Shown here piece by piece: positions 1 through 6,632 of a stretch of 17,270 nucleotides of DNA (positions within the stretch are counted from its first letter, which is position 1; every line of letters begins with the position of its first letter). Location of the stretch: positions 1-17,270 of the forward strand of contig CAZSPL010000061.1 of NCBI GenBank assembly GCA_964608735.1, written 5' to 3'. The DNA is from CAZSPL01 sp964608735 (GTDB lineage: Bacteria; JAJVIF01; JAPKYR01; CAZSPL01). The notes beneath the pieces are model-generated. The model saw only the letters and a program-made list of their open reading frames with translations, had not been told where the DNA came from and did not search any database. A program made the translations under genes and the position numbers.

Positions 1-1517
1 GGGCAGTGGGTGACGATTTTCTTCACACCGTATGCCTTCATCGTCTCGATATTCGTCTCCGCCAGTACCTGGAAAAGCATCTCGTTGCCGATGCGGCGCG
101 CCGAATCACCGGTGCACTTCTCCTCGTTGCCGAGTATCGCCCAGTTCACCCCGGCCTTGTTCAGCAGCGACGCCATCGCGCGGCTTATCTTCTTGCCGGT
201 ATCGTCGAGCGCGCCTACGCATCCCACCCAGTACAGCAGGTCGAACTCCCCCTTCTCCGCCGCTATCGGCACATCGAGTTCCTTCGCCCAGTCGGCGCGC
301 TTCTGCCAGTTTATCTCCCACGGGTTGCCGTGGACTTCGAGGTTCTTGAAGAATTTATTGAGCTCCGGCGGATACTGGTTCGACATGAGCACCATGTAGC
401 GTCGCATCTCACTTATCTTCTCCACGTGCTCGATGCCGAACGGGCAGTGCTCCTCGCAATATCCGCACGTAGTGCATGTCCAGATGACATCCTCCGCGAT
501 GATTTCCCCCACCATCGGCGCGGCATCGTCAGGCGTCTTCCCGGCGGCGATCATCTTGTTCTGAATGCCGAACATATAATCCCGAAGCCCGGTGACCAGT
601 TTCTTGGGCGATAGCGGCTTCTCGCTGAGACGCGCGGGGCATCCCTCGTGGCATCGCCCGCATTCCACGCAGCACAGCAGATCGAGCAGATGCTTCCAGT
701 GGAACTGCTCCAGCTTCTCCGCGCCGAATTCCTCCGCTTCGTCCATGTTCACATACGATGCCACTCCGCGCGGCGTCAGCTTCTGGAAGAACTCGTTGAA
801 CGGGCATATGAAAAGATGCATGTGCTTCGACAGCGGGAGATACACGAGGAAACACAGTATGAGCGTCATGTGCACCCAGAACGAGATGACATACAATGTG
901 AACAACGTGGCATGCGGCACACCGGCGAGCGCGTTGCCGAGGGGCGCGCCGATGAACGCCCATTTCTCCAGCGGCGAATCGACCATCGCATACTTGAACA
1001 CATCCATCAGGAGCGCGAATACGATGATGCCGAAAATCAGCAGCAGGACGTTATTCGCGTCGGGACTCCAGTCCAGCCTCTCGGGCTTGATGACGAAGCG
1101 CCTGTAGGACGCCATCGCGAGGCCGATGAATACGAACAATATGAAAAGCTCGATGAAAAGCTGCAGGATACCGAACGCGACCGAGTTTTCGAGGCTGTGG
1201 CCGATGACCGGGACAAACGCTTCGCTCAGGAGGAACACGTTGCCGATGAGAAGCACGACGAAACCGTAGAATATGAGCACGTGCGTAAGCCCGGTGTAGC
1301 CTTCACGAAGCACATTCAACTGCCCGAACACGAGCCCGACGGTTTTCCAGAAGCGCATCCACGGGTTGTCGGTGCGCTTCACCGACCTGCCCATGCGGAC
1401 AATGAGCAGCCTGCGCCAGAGGACGTATAGGAATGTCGCGGCCGCGGCGAGGGTTATCAGTACGAATAACAACCATCCGGGGATGAACAATATGTTCGTG
1501 TACAAAGCACTCTGCAT
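1..1517 (-). CDS. Membrane Fe-S oxidoreductase, EtfD/HdrD-like (ETF:quinone route), 3' end outside window
   Basis: Partial gene: 505 codons are present and the C-terminus lies beyond position 1. The start ATG (1515-1517) has AGGAG seven bases upstream. The N-terminal ~240 residues are a NarI-like membrane domain with about five hydrophobic helices and helix histidines (H79, H202, H216) suited to b-haem. Next come two 4Fe-4S motifs, C283/C286/C289/C293 and C348/C351/C354/C358. The start of a cysteine-rich CCG-type domain follows, with C433 in WVGCVG, C468 in EEKCTGDSARRIGNE and a terminal THC. This order is typical of the EtfD / ETF:menaquinone oxidoreductase group related to heterodisulfide reductase HdrD. 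The acyl-CoA dehydrogenase 43 bp upstream fits a role taking electrons from reduced ETF to membrane quinone; that direction is inferred. A glycolate- or lactate-oxidase-type Fe-S subunit is less likely because the fused haem domain is present. Confidence 0.85.
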   Translation of the reverse strand, partial: MQSALYTNILFIPGWLLFVLITLAAAATFLYVLWRRLLIVRMGRSVKRTDNPWMRFWKTVGLVFGQLNVLREGYTGLTHVLIFYGFVVLLIGNVFLLSEAFVPVIGHSLENSVAFGILQLFIELFILFVFIGLAMASYRRFVIKPERLDWSPDANNVLLLIFGIIVFALLMDVFKYAMVDSPLEKWAFIGAPLGNALAGVPHATLFTLYVISFWVHMTLILCFLVYLPLSKHMHLFICPFNEFFQKLTPRGVASYVNMDEAEEFGAEKLEQFHWKHLLDLLCCVECGRCHEGCPARLSEKPLSPKKLVTGLRDYMFGIQNKMIAAGKTPDDAAPMVGEIIAEDVIWTCTTCGYCEEHCPFGIEHVEKISEMRRYMVLMSNQYPPELNKFFKNLEVHGNPWEINWQKRADWAKELDVPIAAEKGEFDLLYWVGCVGALDDTGKKISRAMASLLNKAGVNWAILGNEEKCTGDSARRIGNEMLFQVLAETNIETMKAYGVKKIVTHC

Positions 1518-1530
1518 GTCGATACTCCTG

Positions 1531-1560
1531 GAAAAAGTAGGGACAGTCACCTACTTTTTC
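1531..1560. repeat. AT-rich hairpin between acyl-CoA dehydrogenase and Fe-S oxidoreductase genes
   Basis: GAAAAAGTAG (1531-1540) and CTACTTTTTC (1551-1560) are perfect 10-base inverted arms, extended by one G-C pair, around an 8-base loop holding GACAGTCA. It fills the gap between the dehydrogenase stop (1561-1563) and the next gene's ribosome binding site (1524-1529). On the transcribed strand the second arm ends in five Ts, so it could act as a weak terminator or as an mRNA-stabilising stem. I have an unverified memory of similar palindromes with a GGGACAGTCACC core being common in bacterial genomes. Confidence 0.7.
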
Positions 1561-2700
1561 TCACTTCAACATCTCTCTCAGCATCACCATTTTCTGCACT
1601 TCCGACGTCCCCTCGTAAATCGTCAGTACCCGCGCGTCGCGGTAATAGCGCTCCACCGGGAAATCCTCGATGTATCCATACCCCCCGTGTATCTGCACGG
1701 CCCGGGCGGTGACGCGGTTGGCCATCTCCGACGCGTAGAGCTTGGCCATCGACGCTTCCAGCGGGCATTTTTTTCCGCCGCCGTAAATCCATGCCGCGCG
1801 GTAGACGAGAAGCCGCGCCGCATCGACATCCATCTTCATCTCGGCGAGCTTGAACGAAATCGCCTGGAACTCGGTGAGCGTCTTGCCGAACTGCTTGCGC
1901 TCTTTCGCGTATTTGATCGACTCATCCAGCGCGGCCTGCCCCAATCCGAGCGCTTGCGCCGCGATGCCGATGCGTCCCCCTTCGAGATTCGACAGCGCCA
2001 CCTTGAATCCCTCGCCCTCGCCGAGTATGCGGTTCGCCACCGGCACCACGGCATCTTCGAACACAAGCTCGGTGGTGCTCGACGCGCGCAGCCCCATTTT
2101 CTTCTCGATTTTGCCGATGGAAAATCCGGGCATGCCTTTCTCGACCACGAGCGCGGTGATTCCCTTGTGACGTTCCCCCGGCCCGGTGCGCACGAAGGTG
2201 ATGAAGATATCGGCGTATTCCGAATGCGAGATGAATATCTTGGTTCCGTTGACGATGTAGTTATCGCCGTCGCGCACGGCTTTGCATTTGAGCGATGCCG
2301 CATCGGACCCGGCTTCCGGCTCGGTGAGCGCGAACGCGCAGATTTTGCGGCCGGTGGCGGCATCGCGCAGAAGCCTCTCCTTTACATCGGGCGGCGCGAG
2401 CTTGTTGAGGATATCGACCCCGAGCGAATTGTGCACCGAAAGCACTACGCCGGTGGATGCGCACGCGCGGGATATCTCCTCGATGGTAATCGCCGACGAC
2501 AGCACGTCCATGTCGGCGCCGCCGTATTCTTCCGGCGCGGGCATGCCGAGGTAGCCGAGTTCGCCGAGCTTCTTGAGCACCCCGGGGTCCATCTTGCCTT
2601 CCTTGTCCATTCGCTCGGCGATGGGCGCGAGCTCGCCCTGCGCGAAATCGCGCGCGGCATCGCGGTACATCGCCTGTTCGGGTGTGAGTTCAAAATCCAT
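1561..2700 (-). CDS. Acyl-CoA dehydrogenase (short/medium-chain, butyryl-CoA dehydrogenase type)
   Basis: A full-length 379-residue FAD enzyme that makes the trans-2,3 double bond of an acyl-CoA and passes electrons to ETF. Signature 1 is FALTEPEAGSDAAS (residues 123-136). The FAD/substrate region GRIGIAAQALGLGQAAL follows at 242-258, then ERKQFGKTL (267-275), and signature 2 QIHGGYGY (336-343). The segment IYEGTSEVQ gives E363 as the expected catalytic base of the short/medium-chain group. Length and domain order match the family. The start ATG at 2698-2700 has GAGG five bases upstream. The membrane Fe-S oxidoreductase lies 43 bp downstream on the same strand, so the two are probably cotranscribed. 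Exact chain length cannot be read from sequence. A glutaryl- or isovaleryl-CoA dehydrogenase is possible, but the C-terminal glutamate position favours the butyryl/short-chain type. Confidence 0.95.
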   Translation of the reverse strand: MDFELTPEQAMYRDAARDFAQGELAPIAERMDKEGKMDPGVLKKLGELGYLGMPAPEEYGGADMDVLSSAITIEEISRACASTGVVLSVHNSLGVDILNKLAPPDVKERLLRDAATGRKICAFALTEPEAGSDAASLKCKAVRDGDNYIVNGTKIFISHSEYADIFITFVRTGPGERHKGITALVVEKGMPGFSIGKIEKKMGLRASSTTELVFEDAVVPVANRILGEGEGFKVALSNLEGGRIGIAAQALGLGQAALDESIKYAKERKQFGKTLTEFQAISFKLAEMKMDVDAARLLVYRAAWIYGGGKKCPLEASMAKLYASEMANRVTARAVQIHGGYGYIEDFPVERYYRDARVLTIYEGTSEVQKMVMLREMLK

Positions 2701-2737
2701 TATCGCCTCGTGCCTGTTTTCACAATCTCCCCCCCGC

Positions 2738-2768
2738 CCATTTTAACGCATTTTCGGGGAAAATGGGG
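2738..2768. promoter_or_regulatory. Palindrome upstream of the acyl-CoA dehydrogenase gene
   Basis: CCCATTTT (2738-2745) and AAAATGGG (2761-2768) form an outer inverted repeat. ATTTTC / GAAAAT (2750-2755 / 2759-2764) forms an alternative inner one. It lies 38-68 bp before the dehydrogenase start, beside a TAAAAT box on the minus strand, which suits an operator or a leader hairpin. No regulator is encoded nearby, so the role is inference. Confidence 0.35.
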
Positions 2769-2845
2769 AGGGGAGGAAGGCAGAAGAAGGCGGCGAAGGC
2801 AGAGGAAAGCAATGGATAACAGGGGGGGTAATATGAAAGGAGTAC

Positions 2846-2896
2846 CGCACACTTCAGTGGCGCCCTCCATCCCGAGCCGCGAGCGTGCGGGAGCGG
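2846..2896. repeat. Composite of two short palindromic repeats (families III and IV)
   Basis: First unit: CGCACACT (2846-2853), two-base loop, AGTGGCG (2856-2862); a base is missing compared with the better copy at 14502-14519. Second unit: CCGCGAGCGTGCGGGAGCGG (2877-2896), a degenerate member of the 20-bp element also found at 14534, 14654 and 17089. The block from CCCGAG to CACCGCACG (2871-2906) matches 17083-17118 at 32 of 36 positions. The same III-then-IV order recurs at 14502-14553, so these are probably parts of one composite element. Confidence 0.65.
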
Positions 2897-2908
2897 ACAC
2901 CGCACGGA

Positions 2909-3691
2909 TCATTCCTGATAGCGGAGACCTGGCCCACTCAGGATTTTATATCTTCCCGACTTCACCAATCGTATGCTTTCGTATGATTCAGGTTCCGCGA
3001 ATTCAAACTGCGATATGTGATATTCATCACCAACCTTGGAGAAAAACACCGGGATGACTTCCTTCTCAGTCCAGCTACGCCATTGCCGGTATGGATAGTA
3101 CAATTGCCTGATAATAACATTCGTATCTTTCCTGTTCTTAGCCTCGATTAAGACGACTTTATCTTCCCCTTCATACCCGGCATCCACCTCTGTTTGAACG
3201 CTTTCGACCAGTATCTCATGTCCGCCGAACTTGAATGTGAACCTCGGAGTGTATTTTCGCCCCCTGATTGTGAGCACGAGCGAATCGTCTTGCAGGAAGG
3301 AGCGTATCAGGCTCGATGCATATGCATAATCCACATGCTGCATCTCGGAGTTGCCGACTTCGATTGTGTCCAAAGCAAAATTTAAATCAGAACGATGCAC
3401 GTCTATTGTGCTGTAAGCATACGGAAGATCTATATAGCCTTCACCTTGAAGCAGGACGTACTTACCATGCTTCACTGGAAGCAGAAAGAGGTTGTTTCTA
3501 CTGAATATTTCCGGCCTGTTCTCTCTTTTATCCGGCTGCGGTAGAATTCTCAACCTATTCTTAACCGGTTGCTTGAACGACCTGGCGATTTCCTTAATCT
3601 GTCTTGATGTAAAGAAGAAAGGCTTTACCTTGAAATTATGCTCCTGAAGCCGCAGGTGCGTAAATACTTTTAGCCATGCTTGGTTATTCAT
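2909..3691 (-). CDS. PD-(D/E)XK restriction endonuclease-like protein
   Basis: 260 residues from the ATG at 3689-3691, chosen because a GAGAAGAAGG purine tract precedes it. A longer frame to 3757 would overlap the upstream gene and has no ribosome site. The C-terminal half carries a PD-(D/E)XK core: D170 in QTEVDAGYEG, then the strand VVLIEAK giving E183-x-K185, then QLYYPYRQW (196-204) with the following helix. The first ~150 residues show an RQIKE helix and a REN-rich stretch, possibly for DNA recognition. The gene lies 25 bp behind the PLD-family nuclease, in one operon, and shares its AT-rich composition. The nuclease fold call is firm. The role as half of a restriction system is inferred, and the target is unknown. 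No methyltransferase is visible on either side. Confidence 0.75.
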   Translation of the reverse strand: MNNQAWLKVFTHLRLQEHNFKVKPFFFTSRQIKEIARSFKQPVKNRLRILPQPDKRENRPEIFSRNNLFLLPVKHGKYVLLQGEGYIDLPYAYSTIDVHRSDLNFALDTIEVGNSEMQHVDYAYASSLIRSFLQDDSLVLTIRGRKYTPRFTFKFGGHEILVESVQTEVDAGYEGEDKVVLIEAKNRKDTNVIIRQLYYPYRQWRSWTEKEVIPVFFSKVGDEYHISQFEFAEPESYESIRLVKSGRYKILSGPGLRYQE

Positions 3692-3716
3692 CCTTCTTCT
3701 CGCTCTATTCGAAGTC

Positions 3717-4574
3717 CTACTCAAATCGTTCTTTCTTCCAAAAACCCCTCTTAACATGTTTTATGAGGCCCATCTTCCCCAGGATTTGCAGCTGCTGACG
3801 TATTTTTTCATCAACGTTCTTATTCTCGGGATAAGATTTATTGAATTCCTTCCCATATTTATAGATATCCGATGTATTAAATTCGCCATCAGGTAATGAA
3901 TTATAGACAAGTTCAAGCCACCCGGCTAAGTCCCTGTTACTCGGTTTGGGTTTTCTAAGAGATTCCGTTTTCTCTCTAAATCTCTCCTGGAGATTTCCTA
4001 ACGACTTATCATGAATTGGTTTTGACGAATGCGCTTTCTCGATAGAGCTTAGTTCTTTATACATGTCTATATACTCGTCATCGGGCTTAAACTTTTCATC
4101 GTCAAACTTGAGATTTGTGTAAACCTCATGAACATCGGAGGCAAATTCACCATCCGCTGAAGTTGTGACAGCTACGTTAACTTCGACATTATTGCGCAGC
4201 CCGCCATCTGTCAAATTCGATGAACCCGTGACTACCGTGAACATATCCCCCTGGCCGAATATGTACAGCTTAGGATGATAAATTCCCATCCCGGCAATAT
4301 CGGTGTAGCAATACAGATTGACATTCTCGTTATTCTCGGAAAGCTCATTTAGATATGATAGCGCGCGCGATTCCGTGATCCGTCCATCCAGCCCTGCTAA
4401 TATCTCAAAGCTTACCCCGGAATCTATACATTTACGAAGAGGCTCCATTATTAATTTCAATCCCGGCATAGAGACAAAAGCAACCGCAAAACGGACATCC
4501 GTGGATTCCCGGAGTCCGTCACTCAGAATTTCGTGCATTTTCGCCGCTTGGTTGTCTATTATTCGGATTTGCAT
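3717..4574 (-). CDS. PLD-family (NgoFVII/BfiI-like) nuclease with DpnI-C-like winged helix
   Basis: 285 residues from ATG 4572-4574, picked because AAGGTGG lies about five bases upstream. The longer frame to 4703 runs through a hairpin repeat and the promoter. The N-terminal part has a single HKD-type phosphodiesterase motif: H100-P-K102 in IYHPKLYIF and GSSNLTDGG (117-125), with E131 after it. One motif per chain is usual for dimeric restriction nucleases such as BfiI and NgoFVII. A charged linker (160-215) leads to a C-terminal domain with NTSDIYKYG, YPENKNVDEKIRQQLQ and GLIKHVKRGFW (233-279). That pattern fits the winged helix found at the C-terminus of DpnI and Dam-replacing proteins, which in DpnI reads methyladenine. 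It is the first gene of the cassette. Methyl-dependent cutting is a hypothesis only. Confidence 0.8.
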   Translation of the reverse strand: MQIRIIDNQAAKMHEILSDGLRESTDVRFAVAFVSMPGLKLIMEPLRKCIDSGVSFEILAGLDGRITESRALSYLNELSENNENVNLYCYTDIAGMGIYHPKLYIFGQGDMFTVVTGSSNLTDGGLRNNVEVNVAVTTSADGEFASDVHEVYTNLKFDDEKFKPDDEYIDMYKELSSIEKAHSSKPIHDKSLGNLQERFREKTESLRKPKPSNRDLAGWLELVYNSLPDGEFNTSDIYKYGKEFNKSYPENKNVDEKIRQQLQILGKMGLIKHVKRGFWKKERFE

Positions 4575-4598
4575 TTTGACCACCTTACTCTTATATTT

Positions 4599-4637
4599 CA
4601 CGCCCATTCTCGAAGACTCGAACTGGGCGTGGCACCC
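4599..4637. repeat. Short hairpin repeat (CTCGAAGACTCG loop) in the nuclease leader
   Basis: Arms CACGCCCA (4599-4606) and TGGGCGTG (4624-4631), a 17-base loop containing CTCGAAGACTCG, and the tail GCACCC. It is nearly identical to 8786-8824. The related copies at 8733 and 11394 keep the CAC..GTG ends and part of the loop but have a different inner stem. Confidence 0.75.
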
Positions 4638-4660
4638 GCATGGCAAATTGATATGAAAAG

Positions 4661-4689
4661 AGTATAGATCGATTAGAGATTGATCACAA
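4661..4689 (-). promoter_or_regulatory. Sigma-70-type promoter of the nuclease cassette
   Basis: On the minus strand, TTGTGA (4684-4689), a 17-base spacer, then TATACT (4661-4666). Transcription would begin near 4654, giving a leader of about 80 bases that contains the hairpin repeat at 4599-4637. It separates the cassette from birA, which ends at 4738. Confidence 0.6.
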
Positions 4690-4737
4690 ATGGAACCAGC
4701 CATTCCTTGTCAACACCCTACCCCCCTGCCAGAATTC

Positions 4738-5571
4738 CTATCCCCCCGCCAGAACCATATCCCCCGCGCGGACGGTGTGGTCGAAGCCATCGTCGTCCCG
4801 TACTATCAGCGCGCCGTAACGATCGATAGCCAGCGCCGTGCCCTCTATCACCAGGCGATGCGCCTCGCGTATATCTACATCCTTGTCGGCTTCCCGGTCA
4901 CCATACGCGTCGAGATAAACCACGACGCGCATATTGTCGAGGAACGCCCGCGTCTCATACAGCGTCTTGAATGTCGGAAAATACTCCCACCGCGCGAAGC
5001 TCAGGAAATCGCGCACGCCCACCGCGCACGATGCCATCAGCGATTCGCGCTCGTACTCCCTGCCGGTCGCCGTCTTTATACTCGTGGGAGGCGTCACCGT
5101 GGTGAATTTCCAGTCCGATTTCGTCGAATTGACGTTGAGCCCCACGCCGACGATGATGAATTCCTCCGGTGTGACGTACTCCGATAAAATCCCCGCTATC
5201 TTATGGCCCCCGATAAGTATATCGTTCGGCCACTTGAGCCGCGTCTCGATGCCGTGCTGCTTCTCGAGCGCATCGCATATCCCCAGCGCCGCCGCGAGCC
5301 CGGTTTTCGGGATATCCACCCGGTTGAGGGTATTCTTGAACGCGAGGGTGAATGTCAGGTCCTTGCCGGGTGATGCGAACCACGAACGTCCGAGGCGGCC
5401 TTTCCCGGCGGTCTGCTTGTCGGCGGCGATGAGGCCGCCTTCCTCGAAGCCGTCCTCACGGATGAGCCGCTTCGCTTCGACATTCGTGCTGTCGACCTCG
5501 TCGTACAGCTTGAATGGAAGATACCACCCGGCTTCCCTCAGCGCTGCTTCGAGTTTTGCATAGTCCAGCAT
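4738..5571 (-). CDS. birA: Biotin--[acetyl-CoA-carboxylase] ligase, class I (no DNA-binding domain)
   Basis: Makes biotinyl-AMP and attaches biotin to the lysine of carboxyl carrier proteins in the cytoplasm. The 277-residue protein starts at ATG 5569-5571, with GGAG eight bases upstream. The frame is open to 5646, but that extension runs through hairpin repeats. Family motifs are clear: DEVDSTN (24-30), the biotinyl-AMP loop GKGRLGRSW (56-64), KWPNDI (113-118), GGHKIAGIL (121-129) with the active lysine K124, and VGVGLNVN (141-148). A small C-terminal beta domain is present. The N-terminal winged helix of the E. coli bifunctional repressor is absent, so it is probably only an enzyme. Biotin-dependent carboxylases are not in the window. 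It appears to be a single-gene unit. Confidence 0.95.
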   Translation of the reverse strand: MLDYAKLEAALREAGWYLPFKLYDEVDSTNVEAKRLIREDGFEEGGLIAADKQTAGKGRLGRSWFASPGKDLTFTLAFKNTLNRVDIPKTGLAAALGICDALEKQHGIETRLKWPNDILIGGHKIAGILSEYVTPEEFIIVGVGLNVNSTKSDWKFTTVTPPTSIKTATGREYERESLMASCAVGVRDFLSFARWEYFPTFKTLYETRAFLDNMRVVVYLDAYGDREADKDVDIREAHRLVIEGTALAIDRYGALIVRDDDGFDHTVRAGDMVLAGG

Positions 5572-5585
5572 TCGCTTTCTCCATC

Positions 5586-5604
5586 CGCACACTGAAATGT
5601 GCTG
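5586..5604. repeat. Family III short palindrome upstream of birA
   Basis: GCACA (5587-5591) and TGTGC (5598-5602) around a six-base loop. Read on the minus strand it matches the CACTTYAGTGTGCG pattern of 14502-14519 and 2846-2862. It lies 15 bp before the birA start, next to a family II repeat, so it is in the birA leader. Confidence 0.5.
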
Positions 5605-5620
5605 CACCCGCTCATCAGGA

Positions 5621-5691
5621 CTCCGGGTGGCACGGACGAGCGTCAACCAATCATGATAGTCCTGCCAACCTCATTAAGCTCGCCCGTGTCT
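5621..5691 (-). repeat. Family II long hairpin repeat, minus-strand copy
   Basis: On the minus strand the left arm is CACGGGCGAGC (5678-5688) and the right arm GCTCGTCCGTG (5631-5641), followed by CCACCCGG. The left flank GACACGGG and the post-arm TTAAT match the copy at 17132-17200. The stem pair that is A-T in the other copies is G-C here, changed on both arms. Confidence 0.75.
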
Positions 5692-5731
5692 TGGTCCGCT
5701 CGTACACGGAATCCCGTTCCACCAAAAATGA

Positions 5732-5737
5732 TACAAT
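5732..5737 (+). promoter_or_regulatory. Possible extended -10 box for yidD
   Basis: TGATACAAT gives a TACAAT hexamer with an upstream TG, 70 bp before the yidD start. No convincing -35 hexamer sits 16-18 bp upstream. A similar TGCTACAAT box precedes the HD-GYP gene. Confidence 0.35.
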
Positions 5738-5806
5738 AATAACGGCGGCGCGCAAAACGCAAGGAGAATGGCAGACCCGTAAACCTTACCGATTCCCGCA
5801 TAATCA

Positions 5807-6388
5807 ATGGATGACAACACGAAAAACGATGCTGCGTACGATGAACTCGACGATGACGACCTCGACATCACGGACGACATCCCCGACGATTACCTCTCCC
5901 GCCGGCGGAAAAAGAACAGGCTGCTTCTCTACATCGCCATCTTTATCATCCTCGAAAACATCTTCGTCCCGCCGAGATACCAGTTGTCGAACAACATCGC
6001 CCTCGGGTTCATACGGCTCTACCAGGCCACCGCGTCGAAGGCATTCAGCGCTTCGGGTGCGGTCAGATGCCGGTTCTATCCCTCGTGCAGCGAATACGGG
6101 CGGCTCTCGCTTCTCCACGACGGATTCCTCGTCGGCATCGTCAAGGGAACGTGGCGCGTGATACGGTGCAACCCGTTCAACAGGGCGGACTACGAGGACT
6201 GGCCGTATGACGGCGCGTGGGATGATTCCGACAAGCTTCCGCAGCATTACCTGCATCTGCGCGGCGACACCCACCTTCCCGCGTGGGCCGTCGAGGAGGG
6301 CTATTATATAGATAAAGGGAAAATCAGGAAGGCGGGGGATGAAAATCCGCATGATGATTCAAGTCCGATTCAATCCGTTATGGACTAA
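5807..6388 (+). CDS. yidD: YidD membrane protein insertion efficiency factor, with acidic N-terminal and C-terminal extensions
   Basis: YidD is a small inner-membrane-associated protein that helps the YidC/Sec route insert membrane proteins. The diagnostic core is CRFYPSCSEYG (residues 88-98) and KGTWRVIRCNPF (113-124), with one hydrophobic helix before it (38-53). Ordinary YidD is roughly 70-110 residues; this one is 193. It adds an Asp-rich N-terminus (DDDDLDITDD) with an RRRKK positive patch before the helix, and a C-terminal tail of about 65 residues. The start ATG 5807 is forced by an in-frame stop at 5801-5803, yet it has no good ribosome site. In many bacteria yidD lies with rpmH, rnpA and yidC; none of those is here, so the gene is an isolated copy. 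Confidence 0.92.
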   Translation: MDDNTKNDAAYDELDDDDLDITDDIPDDYLSRRRKKNRLLLYIAIFIILENIFVPPRYQLSNNIALGFIRLYQATASKAFSASGAVRCRFYPSCSEYGRLSLLHDGFLVGIVKGTWRVIRCNPFNRADYEDWPYDGAWDDSDKLPQHYLHLRGDTHLPAWAVEEGYYIDKGKIRKAGDENPHDDSSPIQSVMD

Positions 6389-6632
6389 CACCCCTTCCCG
6401 CGCGGAGATTAATCTGCGGGCGGTATGGATGGTTCCTTGACGAAACGCCGATAGGGTGGTAAATATCTTTTGTAACCTCAGGGGGGCCTTCCATACGATT
6501 CCCGCGGAAAATGCGATGTGATGCGTAATCGCCGGGTTGCGGCGCGGGATGAAACGAAGATAACAGGCTATTTTTAATGTTTAAAATATCTGCTACAATT
6601 TAATGTTTTGAACGAGGTAAAGGAACCGAAGT
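6389..6632. other. Intergenic region between yidD and the HD-GYP gene
   Basis: 244 bp without a gene. A CCCGC / GCGGG inverted repeat (6397-6401 / 6416-6420) encloses an AGATTAATCT palindrome but has no T-run, so it is not a convincing terminator. TTGACG (6437-6442), 17 bases, then TAAATA (6460-6465) could be a weak promoter. The better candidate -10 is at 6594-6599. Confidence 0.4.
6594..6599 (+). promoter_or_regulatory. Probable -10 box of the GAF/HD-GYP gene
   Basis: TGCTACAAT (extended -10) follows an AT-rich stretch at 6569-6590, 33 bp before the start codon. The -35 element is poor. An AAAGGA ribosome site lies about eight bases before the ATG. Confidence 0.45.

Larger units (their letters stand above)
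2701..2908. other. Intergenic region: purine-rich tract plus repeats
   Basis: 208 bp between the dehydrogenase start and the end of the nuclease cassette. From left to right it holds the palindrome near 2738-2768, a G/A-rich stretch of degenerate GGCAGAAG-like units (2765-2815), a run of G (2821-2828), then two short hairpin repeats (2846-2896). No gene was found. The repeats lie directly after the nuclease cassette stop and may serve as its 3' end. Confidence 0.5.

Noticed and set aside
648..1430. Plus-strand open frame opposite the membrane Fe-S oxidoreductase
   Set aside because: The minus strand has two ordered 4Fe-4S motifs and a haem-type membrane domain. The plus product is a low-complexity charged shadow.
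1366..3057. Long plus-strand open frame opposite the acyl-CoA dehydrogenase
   Set aside because: The minus strand encodes an unmistakable complete dehydrogenase. The plus frame also runs through the intergenic hairpins and into the nuclease gene, and has no recognisable domain.
5605..5633. CACCCG / CGGGTG hairpin as another short-family repeat
   Set aside because: Its right half is the tail of the minus-strand family II copy (5621-5691). The loop resemblance to CTCGnnGACTCG is weak.
5768..5782. Four-codon open frame after AAGGAG upstream of yidD
   Set aside because: The ribosome-like site is only one base from the ATG, too close to work, and the peptide is trivial. It does not suggest an attenuator.
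6397..6420. Terminator after yidD
   Set aside because: The CCCGC/GCGGG stem has a large asymmetric interior and no T-run on either side.
6466..6632. Cyclic-di-GMP riboswitch before the HD-GYP gene
   Set aside because: The leader lacks the conserved GEMM-type core blocks and a following terminator-antiterminator pair.
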